Source: DTU013 sp964490975
GTDB lineage: Bacteria; Bacillota; Clostridia; Acetivibrionales; DTU013
DNA: 64,000 nucleotides
Direction: 5' to 3'
Assembly: GCA_964490975.1 (NCBI GenBank)
Contig: CAZBEQ010000013.1
Span: 9,180 to 73,179 of the forward strand
The translations under genes were made by a program, and so were the position numbers. Positions 52,299 to 61,029 of this stretch are shown in pieces; the stretch's first letter is position 1, and every line of letters starts with the position of its first letter. Under the pieces are notes generated by a model. The model saw only the letters and a list, made by a program, of their open reading frames with translations. It had not been told where the DNA came from and did not search any database.

Positions 52299-53879
52299 AT
52301 GCAAAAGAAATATATTATCATAATTGCGGCTGCGCTTGTTTTAGCAGCCGGTATTATAACTGCGGTTCTTCTGACAGGCCGGGACGCTGAGAAAGAGGAG
52401 GAGTTCGAGTTCCTTCCGGCTGGAATGCAGACAGATATCGATGAACTCAAAGATGTACAGCTCACCTTTTATCTTAACGCTCAGAAGCAAAATGTATCAG
52501 ATGAAATACTTGAAGCAGTTAACAGAAAGCTGAAGGATGAACTCAAAACTACAATAAAATTTGAATTTCTTTGGCAATATAATCCGCAGTTTATTGATAG
52601 GATCCGCAGGGACAATGCATCAGGGCTGACTTGCGATGCTTTTTTCTTCACACCTGATTATAGTACGCCTGTAAAACCGCTCATTGACGAAGGACTTGTG
52701 AAGGATGTTTCGGAACTGTTCCCCGAGTATGCTTTTAATTATTACAACCAATTCACCAAGGATGATATAAAGGCAATGAATGTAGATGGTGGGATTTATA
52801 CGATACCATCCAGAATGCCTTCTGCCGACATGAACTATGCAATCGTACGCCAGGATCTGATGGAAAAGTACAAAATACCGGAGATACATAGCTATGACGA
52901 TTACGAGGCATATCTCGAGGCGGTAAAGGAAAACGAGCCCGGCTTGCTACCGATGCGTTACGGTGACACCACCCTTGGGCTGTTTGCAAATATGTACGGA
53001 TATGTGACATTGGACTATACGATGGGACTTGTGTACAAGTGGGATGATCCATCAATGAAGATAATGGAGTGGACTCAAACGCCCGTATTCAAGGAATGCC
53101 TTGACAGAATAGCCAGATGGAGGGATAAAGGCTATCTGGACCCTGAAAATCCTTTTGTAAGCTTAAGCTTTAATACAACTGGTGATGATGCATCAAATGA
53201 ATATGACCGTTTTATTATAGAGGGGAAGACAGCTTCATTCATAGCCAATCCGACTGAACTGCCACGTTTCAATTTACTGCTTCGCAGCAAGGGTATCAGC
53301 GATTACAGTTTCAAGGCATACCCTCTTTATGACGGCTATTCTGCAAGGAATCCTATAACGGATTCGGGGATAATGATCAACTCAACCTCATCGAAGGCTG
53401 AAAGAGTATTAATGTTTATCGACTGGCTGCAGTCCGATCAGGAAAACTACGATTTGCTGATGTATGGTAAAAAGGGCACCCACTATATAGACAGAGGGGA
53501 TTATATCGAACCTCCGAAAAACGTTGCAGCTTCATTTTTGGAATGGACCTGGAAGAAGCCCTTTGAAAACATTGATTATCAGCGCAACAGTTATCCCGGT
53601 TTGGATAAAGAGATAAAAGAATATAATGAAATCATAAAAATCCAGACGAAGTATGCTCCGCATTATGGCTTCATCCCGGATTATTCAACTGTGCAGAAGA
53701 TATATGATAATATGTGGATGAGGTACACCTTACCTGAGAATATTATTTATAGCAATAAAAGTATTGATGAAGCTAAACTTGAGAAAATCCTGGAAGAGCA
53801 AAAGGAATCAGGGCTCGACAGCATGATCACTGAAATCCAGGGACAGCTGGATGAATATGTGGCGAAGTTCCCCAAATAG
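52299..53879 (+). CDS. Extracellular solute-binding protein (carbohydrate ABC type)
   Basis: 526 residues from ATG 52299 behind GAGGT; the open frame upstream to 52182 has no ribosome binding site. The N-terminus MQKKYIIIIAAALVLAAGII is a membrane anchor or signal peptide, but there is no lipobox Cys, unusual for a Gram-positive binding protein. The mature part is a family-1-like fold: VQLTFYLNAQKQNVSDEILE, IYTIPSRMPSADMNYAIVRQ and LEKYKIPEIHSYDDYEAYLE-like (MEKYKIPEIHSYDDYEAYLE) blocks are typical of oligosaccharide binders related to LipO. No permease or ATPase genes adjoin it. It may work with a transporter elsewhere or as a sensor for a membrane kinase. Confidence 0.82.
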   Translation: MQKKYIIIIAAALVLAAGIITAVLLTGRDAEKEEEFEFLPAGMQTDIDELKDVQLTFYLNAQKQNVSDEILEAVNRKLKDELKTTIKFEFLWQYNPQFIDRIRRDNASGLTCDAFFFTPDYSTPVKPLIDEGLVKDVSELFPEYAFNYYNQFTKDDIKAMNVDGGIYTIPSRMPSADMNYAIVRQDLMEKYKIPEIHSYDDYEAYLEAVKENEPGLLPMRYGDTTLGLFANMYGYVTLDYTMGLVYKWDDPSMKIMEWTQTPVFKECLDRIARWRDKGYLDPENPFVSLSFNTTGDDASNEYDRFIIEGKTASFIANPTELPRFNLLLRSKGISDYSFKAYPLYDGYSARNPITDSGIMINSTSSKAERVLMFIDWLQSDQENYDLLMYGKKGTHYIDRGDYIEPPKNVAASFLEWTWKKPFENIDYQRNSYPGLDKEIKEYNEIIKIQTKYAPHYGFIPDYSTVQKIYDNMWMRYTLPENIIYSNKSIDEAKLEKILEEQKESGLDSMITEIQGQLDEYVAKFPK

Positions 53880-53928
53880 CTTACAACGCGCCCTGGTACA
53901 GCTTATTATCAGTATTGAAAGGAAAGTG

Positions 53929-53976
53929 ATGGACATAGTATACCAATTGGTATTAACCTATGTCCATTTATTTTTG
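53929..53976 (+). terminator. Terminator after solute-binding protein gene
   Basis: ATGGACATAG and CTATGTCCAT are perfect 10-bp arms, with an inner ATACCAATTGGTAT palindrome, followed by TTATTTTTG. A 57-codon frame starting inside it is an artefact of the hairpin. Confidence 0.85.
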
Positions 53977-54100
53977 TTAATTGCAGTACTTACGTCAGCC
54001 GCAGCCCTTCGGCTTTTGCAAAATCACACTTTTGCAAAATTTCAATTGGGAAATGTAGAGCTGATATGGTACAATATCCTGTAAGGGGGAGGAAGGTGCA

Positions 54101-54775
54101 ATGAGCGATTTTGTTCCTGAGATCCATGGCGTTCTACGAAGGCATATGGTGCGCGTGCCCGATGTCATATCACAGGTAAGCGGTATAAAGATATTCGGAA
54201 AGCTGATAAAATCAATAATGTTTACAACAGACGTTGCTATTGTTAAGAACTGTAATGCAAATGCCATTATTGCAGTTTATCCGTTTACGCCGCAGCCTAT
54301 AATTACCCATACTATCATTGCTGCCTCGGACGTACCTGTTTTCTGTGGAGTCGGGGGAGGTACGACTACAGGGAAAAGAGTGGTCAATCTGGCGATGGAT
54401 GCAGAATTTCAAGGTGCTATAGGGGTTGTGGTCAATGCTCCTACTCCTAACGATATAGTGAGGCAGGTCACACAGAAAATTGACATACCGCTTATTGTGA
54501 CGGTAGTTTCGGACAAGACGGACATATCTAAAAGGATTGCCGCCGGTGCTGCAATACTGAATGTTTCGGGAGCCGGAAAGACTGTAGATATCGTGAAAAA
54601 AATCAGGGACCGCTTTCCTGAGGTGCCTATTATCGCAACGGGTGGGCCGGATGACGAGACGATACTCAGAACAATAGAGGCAGGAGCAAATGCTATAACT
54701 TATACTCCACCAACGACAGCAGAAATTTTTAAAGCTCTCATGAATAAATACAGGCATGCTGATGATATAATCTGA
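54101..54775 (+). CDS. TIM-barrel protein of unknown function
   Basis: 224 residues, cytosolic. The repeated pattern of strand, Gly turn and helix (AIIAVYPFTPQPIITHTIIA, VPVFCGVGGGTTTGKRVVN, GAIGVVVNAPTPNDIVRQV, IPLIVTVVSDKTDISKRIAA, AAILNVSGAGKTVDIVKKI, VPIIATGGPDDETILRTIEA) is that of a (beta/alpha)8 phosphate-binding barrel; ATGGPDD and the last EAGANAITYTPPTTAEIF hold the typical phosphate loop. Conserved in Firmicutes as an uncharacterised protein, sometimes labelled 'hydrolase'. It ends 38 bp before csoR and may be cotranscribed with it. GGGAGGAAGG precedes ATG 54101. Confidence 0.75.
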   Translation: MSDFVPEIHGVLRRHMVRVPDVISQVSGIKIFGKLIKSIMFTTDVAIVKNCNANAIIAVYPFTPQPIITHTIIAASDVPVFCGVGGGTTTGKRVVNLAMDAEFQGAIGVVVNAPTPNDIVRQVTQKIDIPLIVTVVSDKTDISKRIAAGAAILNVSGAGKTVDIVKKIRDRFPEVPIIATGGPDDETILRTIEAGANAITYTPPTTAEIFKALMNKYRHADDII

Positions 54776-54813
54776 CGTACGCTTCAGCATATTTCAACCG
54801 GAGGTAACCAGCA

Positions 54814-55098
54814 ATGACAACAAAACAGAATATGTCCAAGGAGGACATCATTAAACGCTTCAAACGTATCGAAGGTCAGGTAAAGGGTATCCAGAGAATG
54901 ATCGAGGAAGACAAGAACTGTATAGATATACTTACACAGATTACCGCAGTCAGAGCAGCTATAACCAAGGCGGGGAGTCTGATGCTCGAAAATCACTCGA
55001 TGACCTGCATAGAGAATGCGACAACCTCGGAGGACAGGAATAAAGCTGTCGAAGACCTTGCAAAAGCAATACAGAGCTTTATTAAATTTTCGGGATAG
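54814..55098 (+). CDS. csoR: CsoR-family metal-sensing repressor
   Basis: 94 residues, all helical. The ligands fall at Cys36 (EDKNCIDILTQITAVRAAI), His61 and Cys65 (LENHSMTCIENAT), the Cys-His-Cys set and the same numbering as the copper sensor of Mycobacterium tuberculosis. Persulfide sensors (CstR) lack the His, and FrmR and RcnR differ at the N-terminus, so Cu(I) sensing is the first choice. KRIEGQVKGIQRMI is the DNA-binding basic helix start. Two perfect operators with the ACCC-N5-GGGT form occur 1.5 kb downstream between ccdA and the glutaredoxin gene. No copper ATPase or chaperone is in view. It is convergent with the tlpA-like gene. Confidence 0.9.
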   Translation: MTTKQNMSKEDIIKRFKRIEGQVKGIQRMIEEDKNCIDILTQITAVRAAITKAGSLMLENHSMTCIENATTSEDRNKAVEDLAKAIQSFIKFSG

Positions 55099-55109
55099 TG
55101 ATTATGATT

Positions 55110-55757
55110 CTACTGCAAGGGAGCATTTTCCCTTGCCATATCAATCACTGTTCTCATTGTTTCAATGTCGGTCTTGCCCGGAATGTAAGTGTACAGCGAC
55201 CCATCCTTGTTTACGACAAAGGTTGTCGGGTAACTGTTTATGCCAAAGATACCGCTGGAAATTGCCCCATCCTCATCTAAAATGACCTTGAGATCGATGC
55301 CGTTTTTTGTAATATAGTCATTGACTGTATCATACGGTTCCTGGACATTTACCGCAAGAATTTCAGCATCTCCGGCTTCCGACAGCTCCTTGTCAAGCTT
55401 GTTGAAGTCAGGCATTTCTTCAATACAGTATTTGCACCACACAGCCCAGAAGTTGAGAATGACTATTTTACCCTTATAGTCTGAAAGGCTGACTTCATTG
55501 CCCTCAAGATCCTTTAGTGTGAAGTCGGGTACCATGATGGCCTCATCGCCTGTTGTGCCGCTTTCTGCAGTACCGCTTTCTGCAGTGTCGCCATCAGAGG
55601 TGCCGCCATTATCAATGCTCTGCCCGTCCGGTAGGTTATCCTGTGCAGGCGGCTGAGCAACAAGCTCCGGCTTATACTTATTGTAAACAACATAAGCCGC
55701 TGCAAATATGAGAACCAAGGCAGCTATCAAGATAATCAGGTTTTTATATTTTTTCAT
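55110..55757 (-). CDS. TlpA/ResA-like membrane-anchored thiol-disulfide oxidoreductase
   Basis: 215 residues from ATG 55757, 5 bp after GGAGGAT. An N-terminal helix (YKNLIILIAALVLIFAAAY) anchors the protein outside; a Ser/Thr/Gly/Glu linker with repeats of TAESGTAESGT follows, then the thioredoxin domain: VPDFTLKDLEGNEVSLSDYK, the active site FWAVWCKYCIEEMPDF and cis-Pro in NSYPTTFVVNKDG. It should reduce disulfides on the extracytoplasmic side. The gene lies 18 bp after ccdA, its electron donor. Confidence 0.93.
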   Translation of the reverse strand: MKKYKNLIILIAALVLIFAAAYVVYNKYKPELVAQPPAQDNLPDGQSIDNGGTSDGDTAESGTAESGTTGDEAIMVPDFTLKDLEGNEVSLSDYKGKIVILNFWAVWCKYCIEEMPDFNKLDKELSEAGDAEILAVNVQEPYDTVNDYITKNGIDLKVILDEDGAISSGIFGINSYPTTFVVNKDGSLYTYIPGKTDIETMRTVIDMARENAPLQ

Positions 55758-55775
55758 AATATCCTCCATGATCAT

Positions 55776-56456
55776 TTAAAGTAAATATTTCAGGTTATCC
55801 GTAAATACCAGTATACCGGCTGCTATAAGCAATATGCCTGATATTATGCTGATGATCCTGCTGTTTTTCTTCAACCAGACAAATAAACCTTTTACGTTTT
55901 CAAAAATTGCTGCCGAGACAACAAAAGGGATGGCAAGCCCGAGTGAGTAGATAAGAAGCATCAACATTCCGTCCCGGGTTGTTTCCGAGTTTCCGGCCAG
56001 CATCAGGGCAGATCCAAGAAATGTACCAAGGCAGGGCGACCAGCCAAATCCGAATACGATACCGAAAAGTATGGAGCCCATGAACCGTAGCTTACTTACA
56101 TTTATATGGAATCTTTTTTCACTATTTAGAAAACCTAATTTCAAAATACCGGTAAAATTAAGGCCAAACAGTACCATGATCGTTCCGCTTATTTTCTGTA
56201 CAAGGTCCCTGTTGCTGGTAAAGAAGCCGCCAAGTGATGCAGCTGCAGCCCCCATGATAATAAACACTATCGTGAAACCTGTGGTAAAGCCTAATGCATT
56301 GATGATGAGTCTGGTTTTGCCAGACTGGCCTGAGGTGGCATCAGAACTGTCAGGAGTACCGGCCAGGTACATGAAATAGACCGGGAGCATGGGAAGTATA
56401 CATGGAGAGATAAATGTTAGTATTCCTTCTGCAAATGTTAGTAAGTATGTTATCAT
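55776..56456 (-). CDS. ccdA: CcdA-type thiol-electron transmembrane transporter
   Basis: 226 residues with six membrane helices. The two redox cysteines are in TFISPCILPMLPVYFMY and GWSPCLGTFLGSAL, the duplicated PC motif of DsbD/CcdA. It moves electrons from cytosolic thioredoxin (or the glutaredoxin next to it) to outside proteins such as the TlpA-like partner 18 bp downstream. Cytochrome c genes are absent, so the role is probably sporulation, cell-wall or metal-related thiol reduction. It is divergent from the glutaredoxin gene, with two CsoR-type operators between. Confidence 0.93.
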   Translation of the reverse strand: MITYLLTFAEGILTFISPCILPMLPVYFMYLAGTPDSSDATSGQSGKTRLIINALGFTTGFTIVFIIMGAAAASLGGFFTSNRDLVQKISGTIMVLFGLNFTGILKLGFLNSEKRFHINVSKLRFMGSILFGIVFGFGWSPCLGTFLGSALMLAGNSETTRDGMLMLLIYSLGLAIPFVVSAAIFENVKGLFVWLKKNSRIISIISGILLIAAGILVFTDNLKYLL

Positions 56457-56556
56457 TTCCGCATTCCCCCGGTCATATTATGCGACTGCTCTAGTCTGCA
56501 AATATTGCTATAACATTGTGTTGATACTATTCTTTCGTTTAGCAGTCATTTTATTC

Positions 56557-56573
56557 ATACCCGTACAGGGTAT
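56557..56573. promoter_or_regulatory. CsoR-type operator 1
   Basis: ATACCC-GTACA-GGGTAT has perfect 6-bp arms and a 5-bp spacer. It lies about 100 bp upstream of the ccdA start and matches the ACCC-N5-GGGT form of CsoR/CstR sites. Confidence 0.65.
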
Positions 56574-56630
56574 ACTACTAACAAGAATTTTTAAATAAAA
56601 TTTTTATTGCATATCAGAAAAGTTTTTGTT

Positions 56631-56657
56631 ATTATATACCCGTAGGGGGTATATAAT
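56631..56657. promoter_or_regulatory. CsoR-type operator 2, overlapping a -10 box
   Basis: ATTATATACCC-GTAGG-GGGTATATAAT is perfectly symmetric over 11-bp arms. The right arm holds TATAAT (56652-56657), a -10 box for the glutaredoxin gene 64 bp away, so a bound repressor would block polymerase. Confidence 0.75.
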
Positions 56658-56720
56658 AAATGCAGGGAAGTAAAGAATATATCCATAAAGTAATCAACAA
56701 GATTATAGGAGGTAAAGATT

Positions 56721-56948
56721 ATGTCAGTTAAAGTATACTCAACTCCATCATGCCCATGGTGTACCGTAGCAAAAAATTATCTTAAATCGAGGAATGTTCT
56801 TTTTGAAGATGTAGATGTTTCAAAGAACAGGGAAGCAGCGGTTGAAATGGTACAGAAGTCAGGCCAGAGGGGTGTGCCGGTAATCGATATAAATGGCAGT
56901 ATAATCGTAGGCTTTGACCAGGGAGCAATAGACAGCCTTATCAGATAA
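56721..56948 (+). CDS. Glutaredoxin-like protein (YruB/NrdH type)
   Basis: 75 residues. VKVYSTPSCPWCTVAKNYLK carries the CPWC active site, and QRGVPVIDINGSIIVGFDQG the cis-Pro and substrate loop. Proteins of this size in clostridia accept electrons from thioredoxin reductase or glutathione-like thiols. It is transcribed away from ccdA under a CsoR-type operator. The start ATG 56721 lies behind AGGAGGT. It may feed electrons to CcdA. Confidence 0.93.
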   Translation: MSVKVYSTPSCPWCTVAKNYLKSRNVLFEDVDVSKNREAAVEMVQKSGQRGVPVIDINGSIIVGFDQGAIDSLIR

Positions 56949-57133
56949 GTTACAGCTGAGGGTATAAAACATTACAGGGTAATAGGGTGTTAAACAATTA
57001 TTAGCAAAATATAGAGACGTAGCTTAGTGTGCATTGATAAGTATTGTGAAATATTGTATAATTACCTCAAATTAGTTAATGCATCCGAGCTTGGCTCGAT
57101 AACTCCATATTTAATTGAGAGGGGAGTAAATCA

Positions 57134-57790
57134 ATGTTTTGTGAGAATTGCGGAAGCCCTATACCTGAGGACTCTAAGTTTTGTTTAAGTTGCGGTGCAA
57201 AAACAGCAGGTGCTCAATCCGGAGGCCAGGCGTTACAGGAAACAGCTGTTGTTACAGATGCTATCCAGGTTGACACCTTAACTGCTGTAGATACAGTGAA
57301 GCCGGAAGCTGAACCAATACAAAATGAACCACAGCCCAAACCTGTTCCGCCTGCAGCACAAGCCAGACCGGTACAGCCCGCTCCTCAACCTGAACCGACC
57401 CGATATGCACCACCGCAGCCCGCACCGCAGGCTCAGACCTATCAGCAGCCTATACCGCAGGCTCAGACCTATCAGCAGCCTATACCGCAGGCTCAGTCTT
57501 ATCAGCAGCCATCAGCAATAAAAATTGAGAAGGTAAACCCGCTGCCCATATGGAAGTACATGGGAATGATGCTGTTGACCGGTATCCCGATAATAGGCTT
57601 TATTATGATACTTGTTTGGAGCTTCGGGAGTTCATTCAACAAGAATACCAGAAACTATGCAAGAGCAGTACTGATATTGGGGATAATAGGATTCGTACTG
57701 GCGATTGTTACCCTGATAGTCAACTGGGCAATGATACAATATTTAATTGATAATTACAATTCAATATATCAGTACAATATGCTTGGATAA
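57134..57790 (+). CDS. Zinc-ribbon membrane protein with Pro/Gln repeats
   Basis: 218 residues. MFCENCGSPIPEDSKFCLSC is a zinc-ribbon (two CxxC pairs) of the zinc-ribbon_2 type. Residues 60-145 are Pro/Gln-rich with three direct repeats of PQAQ(T/S)YQQP. Two membrane helices follow (MGMMLLTGIPIIGFIMILVW and VLILGIIGFVLAIVTLIVNW). Such proteins are common in Firmicutes and of unknown function; the ribbon is cytosolic. GAGGGG precedes ATG 57134. Terminator at 57821. Confidence 0.85.
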   Translation: MFCENCGSPIPEDSKFCLSCGAKTAGAQSGGQALQETAVVTDAIQVDTLTAVDTVKPEAEPIQNEPQPKPVPPAAQARPVQPAPQPEPTRYAPPQPAPQAQTYQQPIPQAQTYQQPIPQAQSYQQPSAIKIEKVNPLPIWKYMGMMLLTGIPIIGFIMILVWSFGSSFNKNTRNYARAVLILGIIGFVLAIVTLIVNWAMIQYLIDNYNSIYQYNMLG

Positions 57791-57820
57791 GTAACTTTCG
57801 GTAATTTAATATTAATAATA

Positions 57821-57858
57821 AAAGGGACAGTATCGTTAAAACCGGTATTGTCCCTTTT
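57821..57858 (+). terminator. GGGACA-type terminator after zinc-ribbon membrane protein
   Basis: AAAGGGACAGTATC pairs with the GGTATTGTCCCTTTT side; the right arm supplies the T-run. The remaining 57859-58038 has no gene. Confidence 0.8.
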
Positions 57859-58038
57859 GCGTAGTGTGCCCGGCATGCGCAAGTTCCATGCCATGTTTGC
57901 CGCTTCTTACTCCTTGCAAGGCAGACAATTAATCGCAGGCAATTATTCCGAACAAATGTTTGTATTGGGTTGCGTTCAGACGTAACGTCAGATATAATAT
58001 TAGGGACAAAGAAAATATTATGACAGGGTGCGGATCGG

Positions 58039-60603
58039 ATGATAACAGATAGTGAAAGGCAGCAATACCTTCAATTAAGAAAAAAACTGCTCGAATCAGA
58101 ATACGGCAGGCTCAACCCGCAGCAACGACAGGCTGTTTTCCATATAAACGGGCCTTTGCTGGTACTGGCAGGCGCAGGATCGGGAAAGACCTCTGTTCTT
58201 GTGAACAGGATAGCATATATGATCAAATACGGCGATGCATACCACTCTGAACGTGTGGCTGATGGACTTACACCTGCAGATATCAAGCTAATGCAGGATG
58301 CAAACGGCAGCCTCAGACCGGCTGGAGAGCAGGGCAGGCTGACAGGCATTATGAGGGACAACCCTGTACATCCTGCGTCGATACTGGCGATAACGTTTAC
58401 AAATAAAGCCGCGAGAGAGATGAAGGAAAGGCTTGAAAAGATATTGGGCGGAAATGTCAATGACATCTGGGTCAGTACTTTCCATGCCTCGTGTGTGAGG
58501 ATACTCAGGCGAGATATAGAGAAGTTGGGTTACGGCAGGAGCTTTGTTATTTTCGATACTGCCGACCAGCAAACGTTGATAAAGGACAGCATAAAGGAAC
58601 TGAATCTAAATGAGAAGAACTTCCCGGTAAGGGAGGTGCTTTCAAAGATAAGCAAGGCAAAGAATGAACTGAAGGAGCCTCCGGAGTATTCAAAGGAAGC
58701 CGGCGCAGATTTCAGGCTCAGCAAGATCGCGCGTATCTACGAGCTCTATCAAAGAAAGCTCAGGAGCAACAATGCACTTGATTTTGACGACATTATCATG
58801 CTTACGATAAAGCTGTTTCTGGATCATCTCCCGGTTATGGAATATTATCAGAGAAAATTCAAATATGTTCTGGTTGACGAGTATCAGGACACCAATACTG
58901 CACAGTATACTCTGGTAAGCCTGCTATCAAAGCATTTCCGGAACCTGTGCGTTGTGGGCGACGATGACCAGAGCATCTATGGATGGAGGGGCGCTGATAT
59001 ACAGAACATCCTTGACTTTGAAAAGGAATTCAAGGATGCAAAGGTAATAAAGCTTGAGCAGAATTACCGTTCCACCAAGACCATACTCGACGCTGCAAAT
59101 CACGTAATAAAGAACAATCTGGGCAGGAAGAGCAAGAGCCTTTGGACCGAGAATGACAAGGGTGAGGGAATACAATATTTTGAGGCGGGAAACGAACGAG
59201 AGGAAGCCGATTTTATATCTTCCGAGATCGAACGTCTGATAAAGGAAGAGGACAGAAAAAACAGGGACTTTGCGCTGTTATACAGGATAAATGCACAGTC
59301 GAGAGCACTTGAGGAAGCTTTCATGAAGGCGGGTATACCGTATCGCATATTCGGGGGCCTCAAGTTCTACGATAGGAAAGAAATCAAGGATATCATAGCT
59401 TATTTGCGTTTGATACAGAATCCTTCTGATGATGTTGCGTTAAAAAGGATCATAAATGTGCCCAAAAGAGGGATTGGAAATACCACACTCGATGCTGCCG
59501 AGAGCATTGCGACCGACAGAAAATGCAGCATATTCCTGATTATTTCCTCCGCCCCGGAGATACCGGAGCTTAAACGCGCAGCCTCAAAGCTGGTGGAGTT
59601 TGCGGATATGATCGGCGGCTTCAGAGCTCTTTCCGGGAGCATGACCGTACCGGAGCTTATTGACGCTGTTATCAACAAATCGGGTATACTTGATGAATTG
59701 AAAGCGGAGGAAACAGATGAGGCCAGAACACGCATAGAGAATATCCAGGAGCTTATCTCAGGAGCCATCGAGTTTGAATCCCAGAGCGAAGAGAAAGGCC
59801 TGGAGGCATACCTTGCAAATGTTTCTCTTGTTACCGATATCGATAATCTCGATGGTGACAATGACCGCGTCGTGCTGATGACGCTGCACAGTGCAAAGGG
59901 CCTGGAGTTCCCGGTCGTTTTCATCCCGGGCTTTGAGGAAGGTGTGTTCCCGGGAATGCGTTCCATGGACAGCGAAGCGGAGCTGGAGGAAGAACGCAGG
60001 CTTTGTTATGTTGGTATCACGAGGGCAAGAGAGAGGCTGTATCTGACAAGCACCTATAGCAGGACGCTTTTTGGAAATACAACATATAACAGGTGTTCAA
60101 GGTTCATGAAGGAAATACCCGGAGAGCTCGTAGAGGTAAAGAGCAGGAAAGCAAAAGCATCGGGTACCTTAATGAGCCAACAGGGAAGGACAGGAGCGGC
60201 AGCTAACACTGTAGGATGGGGAGTTCAGAGTGGCTTTGGCAACCCGGGAGCAGGAAGTACCGGCATTACAGGAGGATTCTCCGCAAACAGGGGCACAAGC
60301 CAGGAAGCAGCATTTGGTACCCGAAAAGGCTTCGGTTCTGACACGACAGCTTTTAACAGCAGCAAGGGCAGCAGTTCGGATACGGCGACCTTTGGCACAA
60401 TGGTGGGTATTCCCTCGGCGGGGAGCAGTAAATCCGCCGGGCCGGATTACAAAGTAGGTGACCAGGTGGTGCATAAGAAATTCGGAATCGGTAGGATATC
60501 GGCTGTAATTCTCGACAAAGGAGAGCAGGTCCTGGAGATAGATTTTAGAAACAACGGCATGAAACGGCTTATGACAGCCTTCGCAAATCTTGTGAAGCTA
60601 TGA
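58039..60603 (+). CDS. UvrD/PcrA-type ATP-dependent DNA helicase
   Basis: 854 residues. Motifs in order: LNPQQRQAVF (Q), AGAGSGKTSVLVNRIAYM (I), ITFTNKAAREMKERL (Ia), VDEYQDTNTAQY (II), VGDDDQSIYGWRGAD (III), LEQNYRSTKTI (IV), VVLMTLHSAKGLEFPVVFIP (V) and RLCYVGITRARERLYLT (VI). Between I and Ia there is an extra ~45 residues (about 60-105), present in some clostridial helicases. A Gly/Ser/Thr linker of low complexity (~690-790) leads to the C-terminal Tudor-like tail (VGDQVVHKKFGIGRI, LEIDFRNNGMKRLM) that contacts RNA polymerase in PcrA. It acts in nucleotide excision and recombination repair. GTGCGGATCGG is a weak ribosome binding site before ATG 58039. Confidence 0.93.
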   Translation: MITDSERQQYLQLRKKLLESEYGRLNPQQRQAVFHINGPLLVLAGAGSGKTSVLVNRIAYMIKYGDAYHSERVADGLTPADIKLMQDANGSLRPAGEQGRLTGIMRDNPVHPASILAITFTNKAAREMKERLEKILGGNVNDIWVSTFHASCVRILRRDIEKLGYGRSFVIFDTADQQTLIKDSIKELNLNEKNFPVREVLSKISKAKNELKEPPEYSKEAGADFRLSKIARIYELYQRKLRSNNALDFDDIIMLTIKLFLDHLPVMEYYQRKFKYVLVDEYQDTNTAQYTLVSLLSKHFRNLCVVGDDDQSIYGWRGADIQNILDFEKEFKDAKVIKLEQNYRSTKTILDAANHVIKNNLGRKSKSLWTENDKGEGIQYFEAGNEREEADFISSEIERLIKEEDRKNRDFALLYRINAQSRALEEAFMKAGIPYRIFGGLKFYDRKEIKDIIAYLRLIQNPSDDVALKRIINVPKRGIGNTTLDAAESIATDRKCSIFLIISSAPEIPELKRAASKLVEFADMIGGFRALSGSMTVPELIDAVINKSGILDELKAEETDEARTRIENIQELISGAIEFESQSEEKGLEAYLANVSLVTDIDNLDGDNDRVVLMTLHSAKGLEFPVVFIPGFEEGVFPGMRSMDSEAELEEERRLCYVGITRARERLYLTSTYSRTLFGNTTYNRCSRFMKEIPGELVEVKSRKAKASGTLMSQQGRTGAAANTVGWGVQSGFGNPGAGSTGITGGFSANRGTSQEAAFGTRKGFGSDTTAFNSSKGSSSDTATFGTMVGIPSAGSSKSAGPDYKVGDQVVHKKFGIGRISAVILDKGEQVLEIDFRNNGMKRLMTAFANLVKL

Positions 60604-60737
60604 CACAAGCGCCGTGATCGGTTGAACAAAATCGGGTAAATAAGTAGATATTAAACCCGATAACAAAAAACTGAATATATAAAATCCGGTATATCGCGCA
60701 GATGATATGAGAATAATACTATCTGCAACATAGATTT

Positions 60738-60780
60738 AAAGGGACACTTCCGGCCTAGCATGATTACAGGAATGTCCCTT
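60738..60780 (+). repeat. GGGACA/TGTCCC hairpin after helicase gene
   Basis: AAAGGGACACTTCC pairs with GGAATGTCCCTT. It ends 20 bp before the next start codon, so it may end the helicase message or fold in the leader of the small gene. Confidence 0.75.
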
Positions 60781-60800
60781 GAAAATTCCGGAGGGATAAA

Positions 60801-60992
60801 ATGGACAGCTACGATTATAATGAGGATAACCTTTCTATTATAGCACGTTCCTGCAGCCATATGAGCTGCAGAAATTCACCGGGCCGCAGCCACTCAGGAG
60901 ACCTGTCCTGCAGGGATTGCATTCACTGGAATGGGAGCGGCTGTTCAAGGAATCATCTGGAAAGCATAGCATCCGAATTGCACATTGATTGA
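60801..60992 (+). CDS. Small cysteine-rich protein
   Basis: 63 residues with six Cys: RSCSHMSC, then DLSCRDCIHWNGSGCSRNH. The second block (CxxCxH...C) looks like a small metal-binding knuckle. No family is recognised. GGAGGG lies 7 bp before ATG 60801. Confidence 0.65.
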   Translation: MDSYDYNEDNLSIIARSCSHMSCRNSPGRSHSGDLSCRDCIHWNGSGCSRNHLESIASELHID

Positions 60993-61029
60993 GAGCTTGT
61001 TTATGCACTGACTGTAGAAGCCATCTGCT

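Noticed and set aside
53851..54084. 77-codon frame after the solute-binding protein gene
   Set aside because: It reads through a terminator hairpin; the hydrophobic stretch is accidental.
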